Assembly (NCBI GenBank): GCA_900314755.1
Contig: OMWH01000003.1
Location: forward strand, 1 to 64,000
Direction: 5' to 3'
From: an uncultured Prevotellaceae bacterium
GTDB lineage: Bacteria; Bacteroidota; Bacteroidia; Bacteroidales; Bacteroidaceae
Length of the DNA stretch: 64,000 nt
Shown here: piece after piece, positions 35,012 to 43,172 of the stretch
Numbering within the stretch: position 1 is the first letter of the stretch
How the letters are laid out: each line of letters starts with the position of its first letter
Notes under the pieces: generated by a model
Told to the model about the DNA's origin: nothing
The model's database searches: none
The model's input: only the letters and a program-made list of their open reading frames with translations
Position numbers and translations under genes: made by a program

Positions 35012-37074
35012 ATACGGAATTACTAAAATTGAGAGAGTCTCTTATAACTGAGGCAAAGAGTTCTCCTATGCTTTTGTCTGATTTGGCAGGTTTGGAAGCA
35101 TATGTGTCTGAGAGTTACAATTGTCGTTCGTTTATTGAACTTTTACAGAATGCTGATGATGCTAAGGCTACTAAGTTTTACGTTAAGCGTTCTGGTGATT
35201 ATTTGTTCGTTGCCAACAATGGCCGTCCTTTTAATATAAAGGATTTAGAAAGCCTTTGCCGTAGTGCATCCTCCAACAAAGTAAGAGGAGCAACAATTGG
35301 CTATAGAGGAATTGGCTTTAAATCCGTAGTCAGTTTCGCGAAAGAGGTACATCTGATAAGTGGCGACTTTGCGATAACATTCTCAAAAGAGTTGTCAAAA
35401 CAAATCGTTCCACAGGCTAATAAAGTGCCTTTGATAAGAATTCCTCACGAATTGGATAAGTCCATAAGAATTGAATTGGCTGGAGAAATAAGAGAGATAC
35501 AAGATGAAGGGTTTAATACAATCTTCATTTTCTCTGGTGTGTTGGCTAATCAAATAGATGAAGAGTACACTTCATTTGCTAATACAACATTATTATTTTT
35601 GAATAGTATTCAGGTTATTAAGATCCACTTAAGTAAAAAAGTAACTGCAAATATTGCCGTAATTGAGGAAAACGAAAAAGGGCGCATCTTAAGAGTGTCA
35701 ACAACTGATGCTATATCTAATTGGTTTGTATGTTCAAATTCCACATGCAGTATAGCATTCTCTATGAATAAAGACAAGGTTGATAGACTTCCCAAGAGCG
35801 AGGCTATTATCCATGCTTTTCTCCCTACAGAAGATAGTTGCGGATTAGGAGTTGTGGTAAATGGCGATTTTAGTACAGATCCTTCTCGTAGACATCTTAT
35901 CATGGACGAGACAACTATAAATGTTATATCGAATCTTGCTCGGCTCTATGCATCTTTGCTAAAATATGCTTTAGCAAATAAAGACAGGAATATGGTTGAT
36001 GCATTGATGCCATATTTTGATCTCAAACTGATTCAATTGATGAAGCAATCATTTGAAAGAGAATTTGCAAAAAAGATTAAAGAAGCTTTTGGCAAGGAAC
36101 TCTCAAACATAAGACTTGCTCCTTCATGGTTGAATGCTGAGGATTTCGCCAAAATTATGGAAGCTTCGAACTTATCATTTATAGCTTCAGAATGTAGTGA
36201 AGTCATAGGATTGAACGATCTCTTGAAATATTTAGGGAATAAGCCTGAAGATGTTGATTCATTAATAAAGAAAGTTAGTAAAGCAGAGATTTCTGTGTTG
36301 GGATATGCTCAAATAATGGCAGCTGGAATAAAGGGGGCATTGATGAATCATAGGTTTTCTTCTTTAACCACCACGCCTTTAGTTATTTCAAATGGCAGGT
36401 TATGCTCTCTAAAAGAAATTAATGACGACGAAGAAGAAATAGATGAGAGCTACGTTCAATTACTGTTAGACTGTGGCATTTCTGAGAATGACATTTCCCA
36501 GTTCCTCAAGAAAATAGGATTATCCAAGATAAATGAAATACAATTTTCTGATGACGACGATGATGATTATACTTTTAATGATGAAGAAGATGACGACGAG
36601 GATCGTTCTGGTAGTGAGGAATCATATAATCCCACAAGTGTTTCTCAATGGTTTAACGATGCAGATTCCTCTTCTAAACAAGTTGTAAATAATGACGGAA
36701 TCCAAAAATGGAGAAGCGCAGAAGAAAACACTTTAGCAGTATTAAATGCAAATGGATTCAGACTTAAGGATGTAAGTAAACAAAATCTCGGATTTGACTT
36801 TGAAGGAAGTGACCCAAACGGAAGAAATATTTATATAGAAGTAAAATCTATAGATTATGTTGGGCAAAAGTTCAGAATGACAAACAACGAATTTGCTGCA
36901 GCACAATATAAGCCTGGAAACTACTATCTTGCTCTTGTTTATCAAAACAAAGATTCATTCGAAATAAGTTTGATAAGAGATCCTGTTAATCGACTTAATT
37001 TGACTAGACAAGTCGTGCAATGGGTTTGGGAATGCACAGATTATGAATATAAGCCGATGAGATTTAAAATATAG
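35008..37074 (+). CDS. Sacsin/NO VEIN-type GHKL ATPase fused to a DUF3883 nuclease-like domain
   Basis: The 688-residue protein opens with an Hsp90-like ATPase: FIELLQNADDAKA with E44 and N48, then NNGRPF and GYRGIGFKSV at 98-107 as the lid glycines. This is the form in sacsin and plant NO VEIN proteins. An acidic tract lies near 512-535. The C-terminal 100 residues form a DUF3883 domain with D597 and then IEVKS (E611, K613), the PD-(D/E)XK catalytic pattern. Such fusions occur in defence islands. ATP-driven gating of the nuclease is inferred. It overlaps the previous gene by four bases. Confidence 0.85.
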   Translation: MNTELLKLRESLITEAKSSPMLLSDLAGLEAYVSESYNCRSFIELLQNADDAKATKFYVKRSGDYLFVANNGRPFNIKDLESLCRSASSNKVRGATIGYRGIGFKSVVSFAKEVHLISGDFAITFSKELSKQIVPQANKVPLIRIPHELDKSIRIELAGEIREIQDEGFNTIFIFSGVLANQIDEEYTSFANTTLLFLNSIQVIKIHLSKKVTANIAVIEENEKGRILRVSTTDAISNWFVCSNSTCSIAFSMNKDKVDRLPKSEAIIHAFLPTEDSCGLGVVVNGDFSTDPSRRHLIMDETTINVISNLARLYASLLKYALANKDRNMVDALMPYFDLKLIQLMKQSFEREFAKKIKEAFGKELSNIRLAPSWLNAEDFAKIMEASNLSFIASECSEVIGLNDLLKYLGNKPEDVDSLIKKVSKAEISVLGYAQIMAAGIKGALMNHRFSSLTTTPLVISNGRLCSLKEINDDEEEIDESYVQLLLDCGISENDISQFLKKIGLSKINEIQFSDDDDDDYTFNDEEDDDEDRSGSEESYNPTSVSQWFNDADSSSKQVVNNDGIQKWRSAEENTLAVLNANGFRLKDVSKQNLGFDFEGSDPNGRNIYIEVKSIDYVGQKFRMTNNEFAAAQYKPGNYYLALVYQNKDSFEISLIRDPVNRLNLTRQVVQWVWECTDYEYKPMRFKI

Positions 37075-37100
37075 TCAATAATTGAATAGAGTATTTTGTT

Positions 37101-37877
37101 ATGGATAATAGTAATTATTGTTTTGTAATTCAGCCTATTACAGAAAAAAAATATAAAAAGAGGTACGAAGATGTATATGCGCCTGCTGTAACAGCAGCAG
37201 GATTAACTCCTTATAGAGTTGATTTAGATCCTTCTGTTAGAAATATTATAGACGAAATAGAGAAGAAAATAGAAAATTCTTCTATTTGTTTAGCGGATAT
37301 TTCTGTTGACAACCCCAATGTATGGTATGAACTTGGGTATGCATATGCAATTGGAAAAGATGTTGTGATGGTGTGTGATGAAAATAGAAAAAGTTTCCCT
37401 TTCGATATTGGTCATAAAAGCATTATACCATATATTTCTGAGTCACCAAGTGATTTTTCGAAGCTAAAAGAAGAAATTATTAGCAAAATCAAGGCATATT
37501 TGGCAACTGGGGCTACCAATAAAAAAATGATAGAAACACCAGTTAAAAGTACTGACGGTCTTCAATCATACGAAATCGCTCTTTTAGCCTATTTGATAGG
37601 AGAGCAAATAACGGATGAACAAGACGTTAGCGTTTATACGCTAAAAGGTCAAATGAGTCGAGCAGGTTTTAATGAAATTGCAACAAGTATAGGTATCAGA
37701 TTGCTACAAAGAAAATCATTTGTAGAAACATCTATTGCTCATGATTGGAATGGCAATGAATATAATGCTTGTAAACTAACTTCCAAAGGTTTAAATTTTA
37801 TTTTGAACAATGTTAATCTTTTCAATTTAAGTCAAAATACTAAAGATACGGTAGATCTGGATTCATTACCTTTTTAG
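37101..37877 (+). CDS. Nucleoside deoxyribosyltransferase/TIR-like protein with winged-helix tail
   Basis: The first 140 residues of this 258-residue protein match the nucleoside 2-deoxyribosyltransferase or TIR-like fold: CFVIQPITEKKYKKRYEDVY, ICLADISVDNPNVWYELGYA with E77 as the candidate catalytic Glu, and DVVMVCDENRKSFPFDI. The C-terminal part resembles a winged helix (LKGQMSRAGFNEIATSIGIR). Related domains cleave NAD or nucleosides in anti-phage systems. It lies 26 bases after the ATPase gene, so it is the last gene of the operon or a cotranscribed neighbour. Confidence 0.75.
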   Translation: MDNSNYCFVIQPITEKKYKKRYEDVYAPAVTAAGLTPYRVDLDPSVRNIIDEIEKKIENSSICLADISVDNPNVWYELGYAYAIGKDVVMVCDENRKSFPFDIGHKSIIPYISESPSDFSKLKEEIISKIKAYLATGATNKKMIETPVKSTDGLQSYEIALLAYLIGEQITDEQDVSVYTLKGQMSRAGFNEIATSIGIRLLQRKSFVETSIAHDWNGNEYNACKLTSKGLNFILNNVNLFNLSQNTKDTVDLDSLPF

Positions 37878-37939
37878 GCGGTAATACTAAGATTTATTTG
37901 TTGTTGATTTTTAATAGTTCATTTCTTTGCAAAATAGAT

Positions 37940-38164
37940 ATGAATGATGATGAGAATGCAATAAAAGAAGAATTGTTCAAAAGTGAGCGGGTGACACTGG
38001 AATGCAAGAGGGCGAAGGCTGAGGTGCCAAAATCTGTATGGCAGACCTATTCGGCTTTTGCTAATACCATAGGCGGACAGATTCTGCTTGGGGTGGATGA
38101 AGACTTGCAGGAGAAAGTTGGATTCATCTATTTAAAAGTATTCGAAAAGAATAATAACAATTAA
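37940..38164 (+). pseudogene. Truncated AlbA-type domain
   Basis: From the ATG at 37940 the frame gives about 55 residues of an AlbA_2 N-terminus (RVTLECKRAKAEVPKSVWQT, then YSAFANTIGGQILLGVDED) followed by unrelated residues (KVFEKNNNN). Intact members run for 400 or more residues. The break comes right after the GVDE strand, so this is a remnant. It lies 62 bases after the operon above and 20 bases before a DUF1016 gene. Confidence 0.75.
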
Positions 38165-38184
38165 TAAAATAACGTTTTGATGAT

Positions 38185-39228
38185 ATGAGCAAAGACCGTA
38201 AGAATTATCCCAGCCATAATTCGTCTATTATTGATGATATAAAGCAAATCATCAATGTTGGGCGACAAAATGCATATACAGCAGTAAATGCTGCAATGAT
38301 TTCCACTTATTGGAATATCGGCCGGCGGATTGTAGAGGAAGAACAACATGGAAAAGAAAGGGCGGAATACGGCAAAGAACTGATAAAAATGCTTGCTGTT
38401 GAACTGACACATGAGTTTGGTAATGGCTTCTCCGAACGTTATCTGCGTGCATTCCGCCAGTTCTATTTGGTTATTCCTAACTATGAGATTTGGAAATCGC
38501 GATTTCCAAATCTATTGTGGACACACATATACAGATCGCTTCGTGTAGGTGATGAGACTGCAATCAGATGGTATTTAGAAACAGCCTCTCATGAGATGTG
38601 GAGCGTAAGAACGCTCGACAGGAATATCAGTACGCAGTATTATGAACGCCATTTTCAACAACCAGTACTGCCTTCCCAACAAGAGGATACTGAGGCAAGC
38701 GAATTGATAAAAAGTCCTGTGATTGCAGAATTTCTCGGGTTAAAACAAAACACATCATTTTCCGAGTCTGAACTAGAGAATGCCATTATTGAGCACCTCC
38801 AAGAGTTTATCATGGAAATGGGGCGCGGATTCGCATTCATGAAGCGTCAACAATTGATTAGAACGGAGTCAAAAGATTACTTCATCGACCTTGTCTTTTA
38901 TAATGTCGTATTGAAATGCTATGTGCTTATAGACCTCAAAGTTGGGAAAATAACACATCAAGATGTGGGGCAAATGGACATGTATGTTCGTATGTATGAT
39001 GAATTGAAACGGACGGAGGGAGACAATCCAACCATAGGCATTGTACTCTGCTCTGAAACTGATGCAGATATTGCAAGGTATTCAATATTGAAAGGAAACG
39101 AACAGATATTCGCAACAAAGTACAAACTGTATTTGCCGACAGAAGAGCAATTACGAAAGGAAATAGAGCGACAAAAGGAATTTTTCATAATGCAACACCA
39201 AACAGAAGAGAAATCATCCTCTTCATAA
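38185..39228 (+). CDS. DUF1016 (YhcG-type) PD-(D/E)XK nuclease
   Basis: The 347-residue protein has the DUF1016 N-terminal domain (AMISTYWNIGRRIVEEEQHG, later NGFSERYLRAFRQFYLV) and C-terminal nuclease domain (FAFMKRQQLIRTESKDYFID, then LVFYNVVLKCYVLIDLKVGK). D-L-V and D-L-K supply the PD-(D/E)XK residues. The length is typical. Members are common near restriction and defence genes. The gene appears intact, with broken relatives on both sides. Confidence 0.9.
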   Translation: MSKDRKNYPSHNSSIIDDIKQIINVGRQNAYTAVNAAMISTYWNIGRRIVEEEQHGKERAEYGKELIKMLAVELTHEFGNGFSERYLRAFRQFYLVIPNYEIWKSRFPNLLWTHIYRSLRVGDETAIRWYLETASHEMWSVRTLDRNISTQYYERHFQQPVLPSQQEDTEASELIKSPVIAEFLGLKQNTSFSESELENAIIEHLQEFIMEMGRGFAFMKRQQLIRTESKDYFIDLVFYNVVLKCYVLIDLKVGKITHQDVGQMDMYVRMYDELKRTEGDNPTIGIVLCSETDADIARYSILKGNEQIFATKYKLYLPTEEQLRKEIERQKEFFIMQHQTEEKSSSS

Positions 39229-39265
39229 TAGAAATAATATTCGCACTTTGCAATCGAAACGAGAT

Positions 39266-39478
39266 ATGAGCAAACAGAATAATGAAATAGAAAATAGTGA
39301 GCCACGTTTGGTGAAGTCTCATGACGTGAAACTGGATGTCGAGTATGCAGAGTGGATAGCATAAGTGAAACACCGCTATCGCTCGGCTCAGGTGAAGGCT
39401 GCCGTAAAGGTGAATGGTGAGAATATACCACGGAAGCATCAAAATTGCAACGACCCATTGCAGAAATTGTCCTCATGA
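39266..39478 (+). pseudogene. Broken second DUF1016 gene
   Basis: ATG at 39266 starts a DUF1016-like N-terminus (VEYAEWIA) that meets TAA at 39362-39364 and continues in frame with KHRYRSAQVKAAVKVNGE. The homology ends at about 39423. This is a remnant of a second nuclease gene just after an intact one. Confidence 0.7.
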
Positions 39479-39539
39479 CCGGTATCGTTCATGTCACAGG
39501 GACAGAGGTGAGTGACATACTGATGATTGGAGTTGCAAG

Positions 39540-39749
39540 GTGGCAAAAGTCTATAATATTACTGACTCTACGGCTCTCGTTGATCTTGTCATCCATAACT
39601 TCAGTGATAATGAAACAACTATCGCCCTCCGCTTTGAACGTGGTGACTGGTATGTCGATGATTTCAATCCCACAGATGATGGTGAGGATGACAAGGCTTA
39701 TTTCCGCCGTATCATATCGGAATATGACACCAAAAACCGTGGACATTAA
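39540..39749 (+). pseudogene. C-terminal fragment of a DUF3828-like protein
   Basis: The 69 residues (VYNITDSTALVDLVIHNFSD, then TTIALRFERGDWYVDDFNP) resemble the last strands of small secreted DUF3828-type proteins, but the signal peptide and front half are missing. The frame opens directly at GCAAAAGTC after GTG without a good ribosome site. I regard it as debris. It lies in a 700-base stretch (39229-39944) holding only fragments and short repeats of GATGTCTGATG near 39830-39850. Confidence 0.45.
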
Positions 39750-39877
39750 AAAGAACAGGAACTACTGATGAAGTTTGAGGGCTGAAGTCTGAGGGAACTT
39801 TTGGTTCAGGGTTAAGGGCGAAAGATGTAAGATGTCTGATGTCTGATGTAAGAAAGTGCACTTTTTTGATGAAATGA

Positions 39878-39908
39878 TTGGAGGTTTCAAAAAAAGTTAG
39901 TATTTTTG
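39878..39908 (+). promoter_or_regulatory. Promoter of the TonB-domain gene
   Basis: TTG at 39878-39880, 20 bases, TATTTTTG at 39901-39908, 36 bases before the start. Confidence 0.7.
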
Positions 39909-39944
39909 CGAAAGAATGTTTAACCTTTACAATTGTGAAGCCCT

Positions 39945-40730
39945 ATGAAGAAAATCTTTTTTAGTTTTTTGGTGTGTGTGTTAGCCGTAAGCGTACAGGC
40001 ACAGAGCAAGATATATACGTATGAAGACGCAAAGAAGGATGCCAGCATTACACTGCCGGTGTATGTTAAGGAGAATGAGTCTTCGGGACTTGTTATGACT
40101 ATGAACCCTGAAGAACGGTGGCTGGTGCATCATTATCGTAAACCTGCCGATGCTAAGAAATACGAAAATGTGTTCATTTCTTTCGTGGTTGAGCTCAACG
40201 GCACACTCTCAAACATCCAGGTGCAGGGATGGGATTTACAAACAAAGACGAAGACCACCAAGCTGCTGCCATCCGTTGAAAGAGAAGTGACTCGTGTGAT
40301 AAAAGCTATGCATAAATGGACACCTGCCAAAAAAAATGGCAAATCCATCCGCTATAGGTGTGAATTTAATTTCAAAATACATGAATTTGAATTGGATCCT
40401 AACGAGGATGCAGAACAAGCAGAAGAATTAGACTCCAACCATGTATACGAACTTGTTGAAGAAATGCCAGAATTCCCTGGTGGTATCGAGGCTTTATTTA
40501 AATGGTTATCTGAGAATATTAAACCTCATGAGGAAATAGGACGCTGTGTTGTGGAGTTTATAGTGGAGAAGGATGGCTCCTTATCAAATCCGAAAATCAG
40601 AAAGTCTAAAACTCCGAAACTGGATGCCGAAGCCATCCGCTTGGTGAAAGCTATGCCCAAGTGGAAGCCTGGCAAGGAAAAAGGCAAAACCGTCCGTGTG
40701 AAGTACTCGCTTCCCATTGCCTTCAAATAA
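39945..40730 (+). CDS. Secreted protein with TonB C-terminal domains
   Basis: The 261-residue protein has a signal peptide (KIFFSFLVCVLAVSVQAQS). Two TonB-C-like segments follow: residues about 75-150 with MHKWTPAKKNGKSIRYR, and 170-261 with MPEFPGGIEALFKWLSENIK, VVEFIVEKDGSLSNPKI and MPKWKPGKEKGKTVRVKYSL. It has no N-terminal cytoplasmic anchor like classic TonB, so it may be a periplasmic partner rather than a full energy transducer. It has its own promoter and is followed after eight bases by an unknown gene. Confidence 0.8.
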   Translation: MKKIFFSFLVCVLAVSVQAQSKIYTYEDAKKDASITLPVYVKENESSGLVMTMNPEERWLVHHYRKPADAKKYENVFISFVVELNGTLSNIQVQGWDLQTKTKTTKLLPSVEREVTRVIKAMHKWTPAKKNGKSIRYRCEFNFKIHEFELDPNEDAEQAEELDSNHVYELVEEMPEFPGGIEALFKWLSENIKPHEEIGRCVVEFIVEKDGSLSNPKIRKSKTPKLDAEAIRLVKAMPKWKPGKEKGKTVRVKYSLPIAFK

Positions 40731-40738
40731 AAACAAAT

Positions 40739-41308
40739 ATGCAATCCTCTGATTTAACGGATATGGGTAACCAATGCAGGACTGATAATATGTTCGTAGG
40801 TGAGAACCACCTCTGCATTCAGCAACACACTATGCTCAACACATCACTGGTTGCTTTCAGTGAAGAAATCCTGAAACAGACAGGGTATAGCCTTTCTAGA
40901 AATGATAACCAGAGGAAAACCTTCGAGTGTGAACTTCCCGTATTCGGTTCTTGCTCTGTCACAGTCCATGACTCTGGCATTAGCGGAAAAGACCTGATAG
41001 GGCTGGTGATCGTAATGACCAAAAGAAAAATCAGTGAGGACGAAATGATGCCCATGCTTGAATATATGAAGCAAACCATTGACACGGAGCCATATTACGA
41101 TGACCACGGATATGGCGGAAGTCCGAGACCTCACGAAATTGATCTCCGCTGGGATCTTCCACAAGGGAGGTTGGACATGACATGGGATGGATTCAGCAAT
41201 CCTTGTGAAACGGACTGTGTCGCCATCTCTCTCAGAGACTGCGCTTTCCTGCAAGCCGTTGAGGACAAGGATAGTTATGGCTACTCCCATTACGAGGATA
41301 TAGATTGA
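40739..41308 (+). CDS. Hypothetical protein
   Basis: I do not recognise this 189-residue acidic protein. The start at 40739 is chosen because it lies eight bases after the previous stop and the upstream extension overlaps the TonB-domain gene. There is no signal peptide or membrane segment. It contains YYDDHGYGGSPRPHE and LPQGRLDMTWDGFSNP, and it ends in an acidic tail. Probably cotranscribed with the upstream gene. Confidence 0.55.
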   Translation: MQSSDLTDMGNQCRTDNMFVGENHLCIQQHTMLNTSLVAFSEEILKQTGYSLSRNDNQRKTFECELPVFGSCSVTVHDSGISGKDLIGLVIVMTKRKISEDEMMPMLEYMKQTIDTEPYYDDHGYGGSPRPHEIDLRWDLPQGRLDMTWDGFSNPCETDCVAISLRDCAFLQAVEDKDSYGYSHYEDID

Positions 41309-41512
41309 GGTACAATATGGATAATAATATATATGCACTCAGAATTAAGAATAAGAGAAAATTATTCATGTCACAGGGACAGGTGAATGACAACTAATAT
41401 CTGATGCAAGATAGGCAATAGAGGAAACGACGAAAGCGTTATAAGGATGATGGCAAACGTGACAGATGTGGCACGTTGGCTTTTCAGGTAAGAAAGAATA
41501 TGATGGGATTAT

Positions 41513-41589
41513 TTGCAAATAAGATAGGCGGAATTGCAAATAAGATAGGCGGAATTGCAAATAAGATAGGCGGAATTACAAATAAGATA
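41513..41589. repeat. 21-bp tandem repeat, 3.7 copies
   Basis: Units starting TTGCAAATAAGATAGGCGG begin at 41513, 41534 and 41555, with a partial copy (TTACAAATAAGATA) at 41576. It lies in the gene-free stretch 41309-42471. Two helical turns per unit would place a bound protein on one face of the DNA. Confidence 0.9.
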
Positions 41590-41623
41590 CTCGTATTGTT
41601 TGATAGGAGTATCAGAATTCCTC

Positions 41624-41637
41624 GCGCGCATGCGCGC
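41624..41637. repeat. 14-bp alternating GC palindrome
   Basis: GCGCGCATGCGCGC is self-complementary and an alternating purine-pyrimidine stretch that could form a cruciform or Z-DNA. Confidence 0.8.
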
Positions 41638-41806
41638 ATACATAGAGTTTTTTACCCTTGCAACCGTTGCCACCTTGCAATACTTTCTGAAAATCAGTAT
41701 GTTACGTGTGACAACGAGGTGACAAGGGTGACAACGAATGGCGTTTTTGCCCTAAATATTCACTCAACACAGTTACTATGTTTACCAAAATACTGCATGT
41801 GGGTTG

Positions 41807-42136
41807 TGAAGCCCGGGGCTCCGTGGGACGAAGCCCCGGGCTTCGAGGGGCGAAGGTGCCGCCTCCAAGGGTCGGAGGTGCCGCCTCCGTGGGGCGAAGG
41901 TACGGGCTTCGTGGGGCTTGGGGATTATCTCTAAGGGTCTTGGAGATAGTTCCTTTACCCCCTAAAGGATGTCTTGCGTCACCCATAGGAGATATCGGAG
42001 TACCCCCTTAGGAGGTATCGGAACGAGGGATAAACTATATCCTTATCAAATGGAGGCGTTAATCGTAATGAAAACAGGCTTTAGTCGGTAGGAAAGTGGG
42101 CTTCAGTCGGTAACTGAATGCCCCTCAGTCGGTAAC
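41807..42136. repeat. Array of fifteen degenerate 22-bp units in constant phase
   Basis: The stretch divides into 15 consecutive 22-base blocks with no insertion or deletion. Neighbouring blocks are most alike: blocks 1-5 follow the pattern CGAAG-x6-GGCTTCG-GGGG, blocks 9-10 share AGGA-x-RTATCGGA, and blocks 13-15 share AGTCGGTA at the same offset. The units are not identical like CRISPR repeats and have no spacers. Twenty-two is not a multiple of three, so it is not protein coding. Confidence 0.75.
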
Positions 42137-42215
42137 TGATTTTTATGAATTCCGCAAAACATATAACCTTATAACATGACAGGGCGCAAACCCCGATAAC
42201 CAGAGGCTTTATGGC

Positions 42216-42244
42216 ATGTTACATGTTTGGCAAACATGTAACAT
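42216..42244. repeat. 29-bp perfect palindrome at the prophage edge
   Basis: TGTTACATGTTTG at 42217-42229 and CAAACATGTAACA at 42231-42243 are exact reverse complements around G42230, with a flanking A/T pair. It lies 228 bases from the repressor stop. It may be a protein-binding site, part of an attachment site or a terminator stem without a T run. Confidence 0.9.
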
Positions 42245-42471
42245 ACATATAACATAATTGAAGCATTAAAAAAATCCAAACTACTGATGAACAGCGGTTT
42301 GGATTCTCTTTCAGTCGGGATTACTGGAGCGTATTGATATGAATCTACCGCCGTAACTTATTCATTTTCAACAGTCATTTCTTGTTAATTGGATTATTGT
42401 CTGCCGAATTTTCGCTTTCAAATAATAATCGAAAAGAATTATTAATGAGACGATTATATAACTCATCTCGA

Positions 42472-42807
42472 CTATTTTCCTGCCAGTTTCTGCCCCAACT
42501 GCTCAACTAACCGCTGGATTTCCTGCTGCTGCCGGACAATATGTGAGGACTTCAACCTGATGAGTGACAGCAGCTCGCCAACGGTGATATCCGCATCCTC
42601 ACCCTGGTTTGGAGACATCTCATACAGTTCTCCGACACTAACTCCCATCACGGCAGCCATCTCCTCAAGTACTCCAGACTTCACGTCACCAGACTTGAGG
42701 ATGCGAGTCCAGTCCTGCTCGTACTTGATGGTGGGCATTTTCTCCGACAGCTCCTTCTGCGAGAAGCCGCTGTGCCCGATAATCCATTTTACTCTTTCTC
42801 CTGTCAT
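42472..42807 (-). CDS. Phage repressor-like helix-turn-helix protein
   Basis: The 111-residue protein has an N-terminal XRE helix-turn-helix (VKWIIGHSGFSQKELSEKMP, then WTRILKSGDVKSG, then AAVMGVSVGELYEM) and a C-terminal coiled-coil-like helix (HIVRQQQEIQRLVEQLGQKL) that may allow dimerisation. It is transcribed away from the Cro-like gene at 42966, the usual arrangement of a prophage repressor. There is no cleavage domain, so induction would have to come from an antirepressor, and one is present at 44202-44738. Confidence 0.8.
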   Translation of the reverse strand: MTGERVKWIIGHSGFSQKELSEKMPTIKYEQDWTRILKSGDVKSGVLEEMAAVMGVSVGELYEMSPNQGEDADITVGELLSLIRLKSSHIVRQQQEIQRLVEQLGQKLAGK

Positions 42808-42849
42808 AATTAATGTTTTAAAGTTATTATTTCTTAAATATATAATTGT

Positions 42850-42884
42850 TTTGCGTTATTATTCCGCAATTTGTCTTATATTTG
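42850..42884 (+). promoter_or_regulatory. Early rightward phage promoter
   Basis: TTTG at 42850-42853, 23 bases, TATATTTG at 42877-42884, leading toward 42966. The divergent repressor gene starts at 42807, so an operator is expected in this gap. Confidence 0.55.
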
Positions 42885-42965
42885 TGCCGTGAAACAAATT
42901 GTTACGTTGCGAAATTACGAAAAATCTTTTGAATTAGAACCAGTAAATTTAAAAAATTAGCAAAA

Positions 42966-43172
42966 ATGGTATTTAGTGAGTACATCAACAGTTTGCCTGG
43001 CAGATCAAACCCGAAAGTGGATGTGATCAATAAGATTGCCAAGGCTTGTCTTGTCGGCAGGGCAACAGTCTATCGTTGGGCTTCTGGCGTATACACGCCA
43101 GACGCTCTGAAGCGTAAAACCATCTCTGAGGTGCTGCGCATTCCGGAGGAAGAACTATTTCCAAATGCGTAA
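42966..43172 (+). CDS. Cro-like small DNA-binding protein
   Basis: The 68-residue protein contains a helix-turn-helix (NKIAKACLVGRATVYRWASG, then VYTPDALKRKTISEVL) with a short tail. Position and size fit a phage Cro or excision-control protein facing the repressor. It overlaps the next gene by eight bases. Confidence 0.65.
   Translation: MVFSEYINSLPGRSNPKVDVINKIAKACLVGRATVYRWASGVYTPDALKRKTISEVLRIPEEELFPNA

Noticed and set aside
41513-41589. CRISPR array or coding repeat
   Set aside because: Units are directly adjacent without spacers. A minus-strand frame exists across it but has no credible start or family.
41807-42136. CRISPR array
   Set aside because: The period is only 22 bases, units drift rather than repeat exactly, there are no unique spacers, and no cas genes are near.
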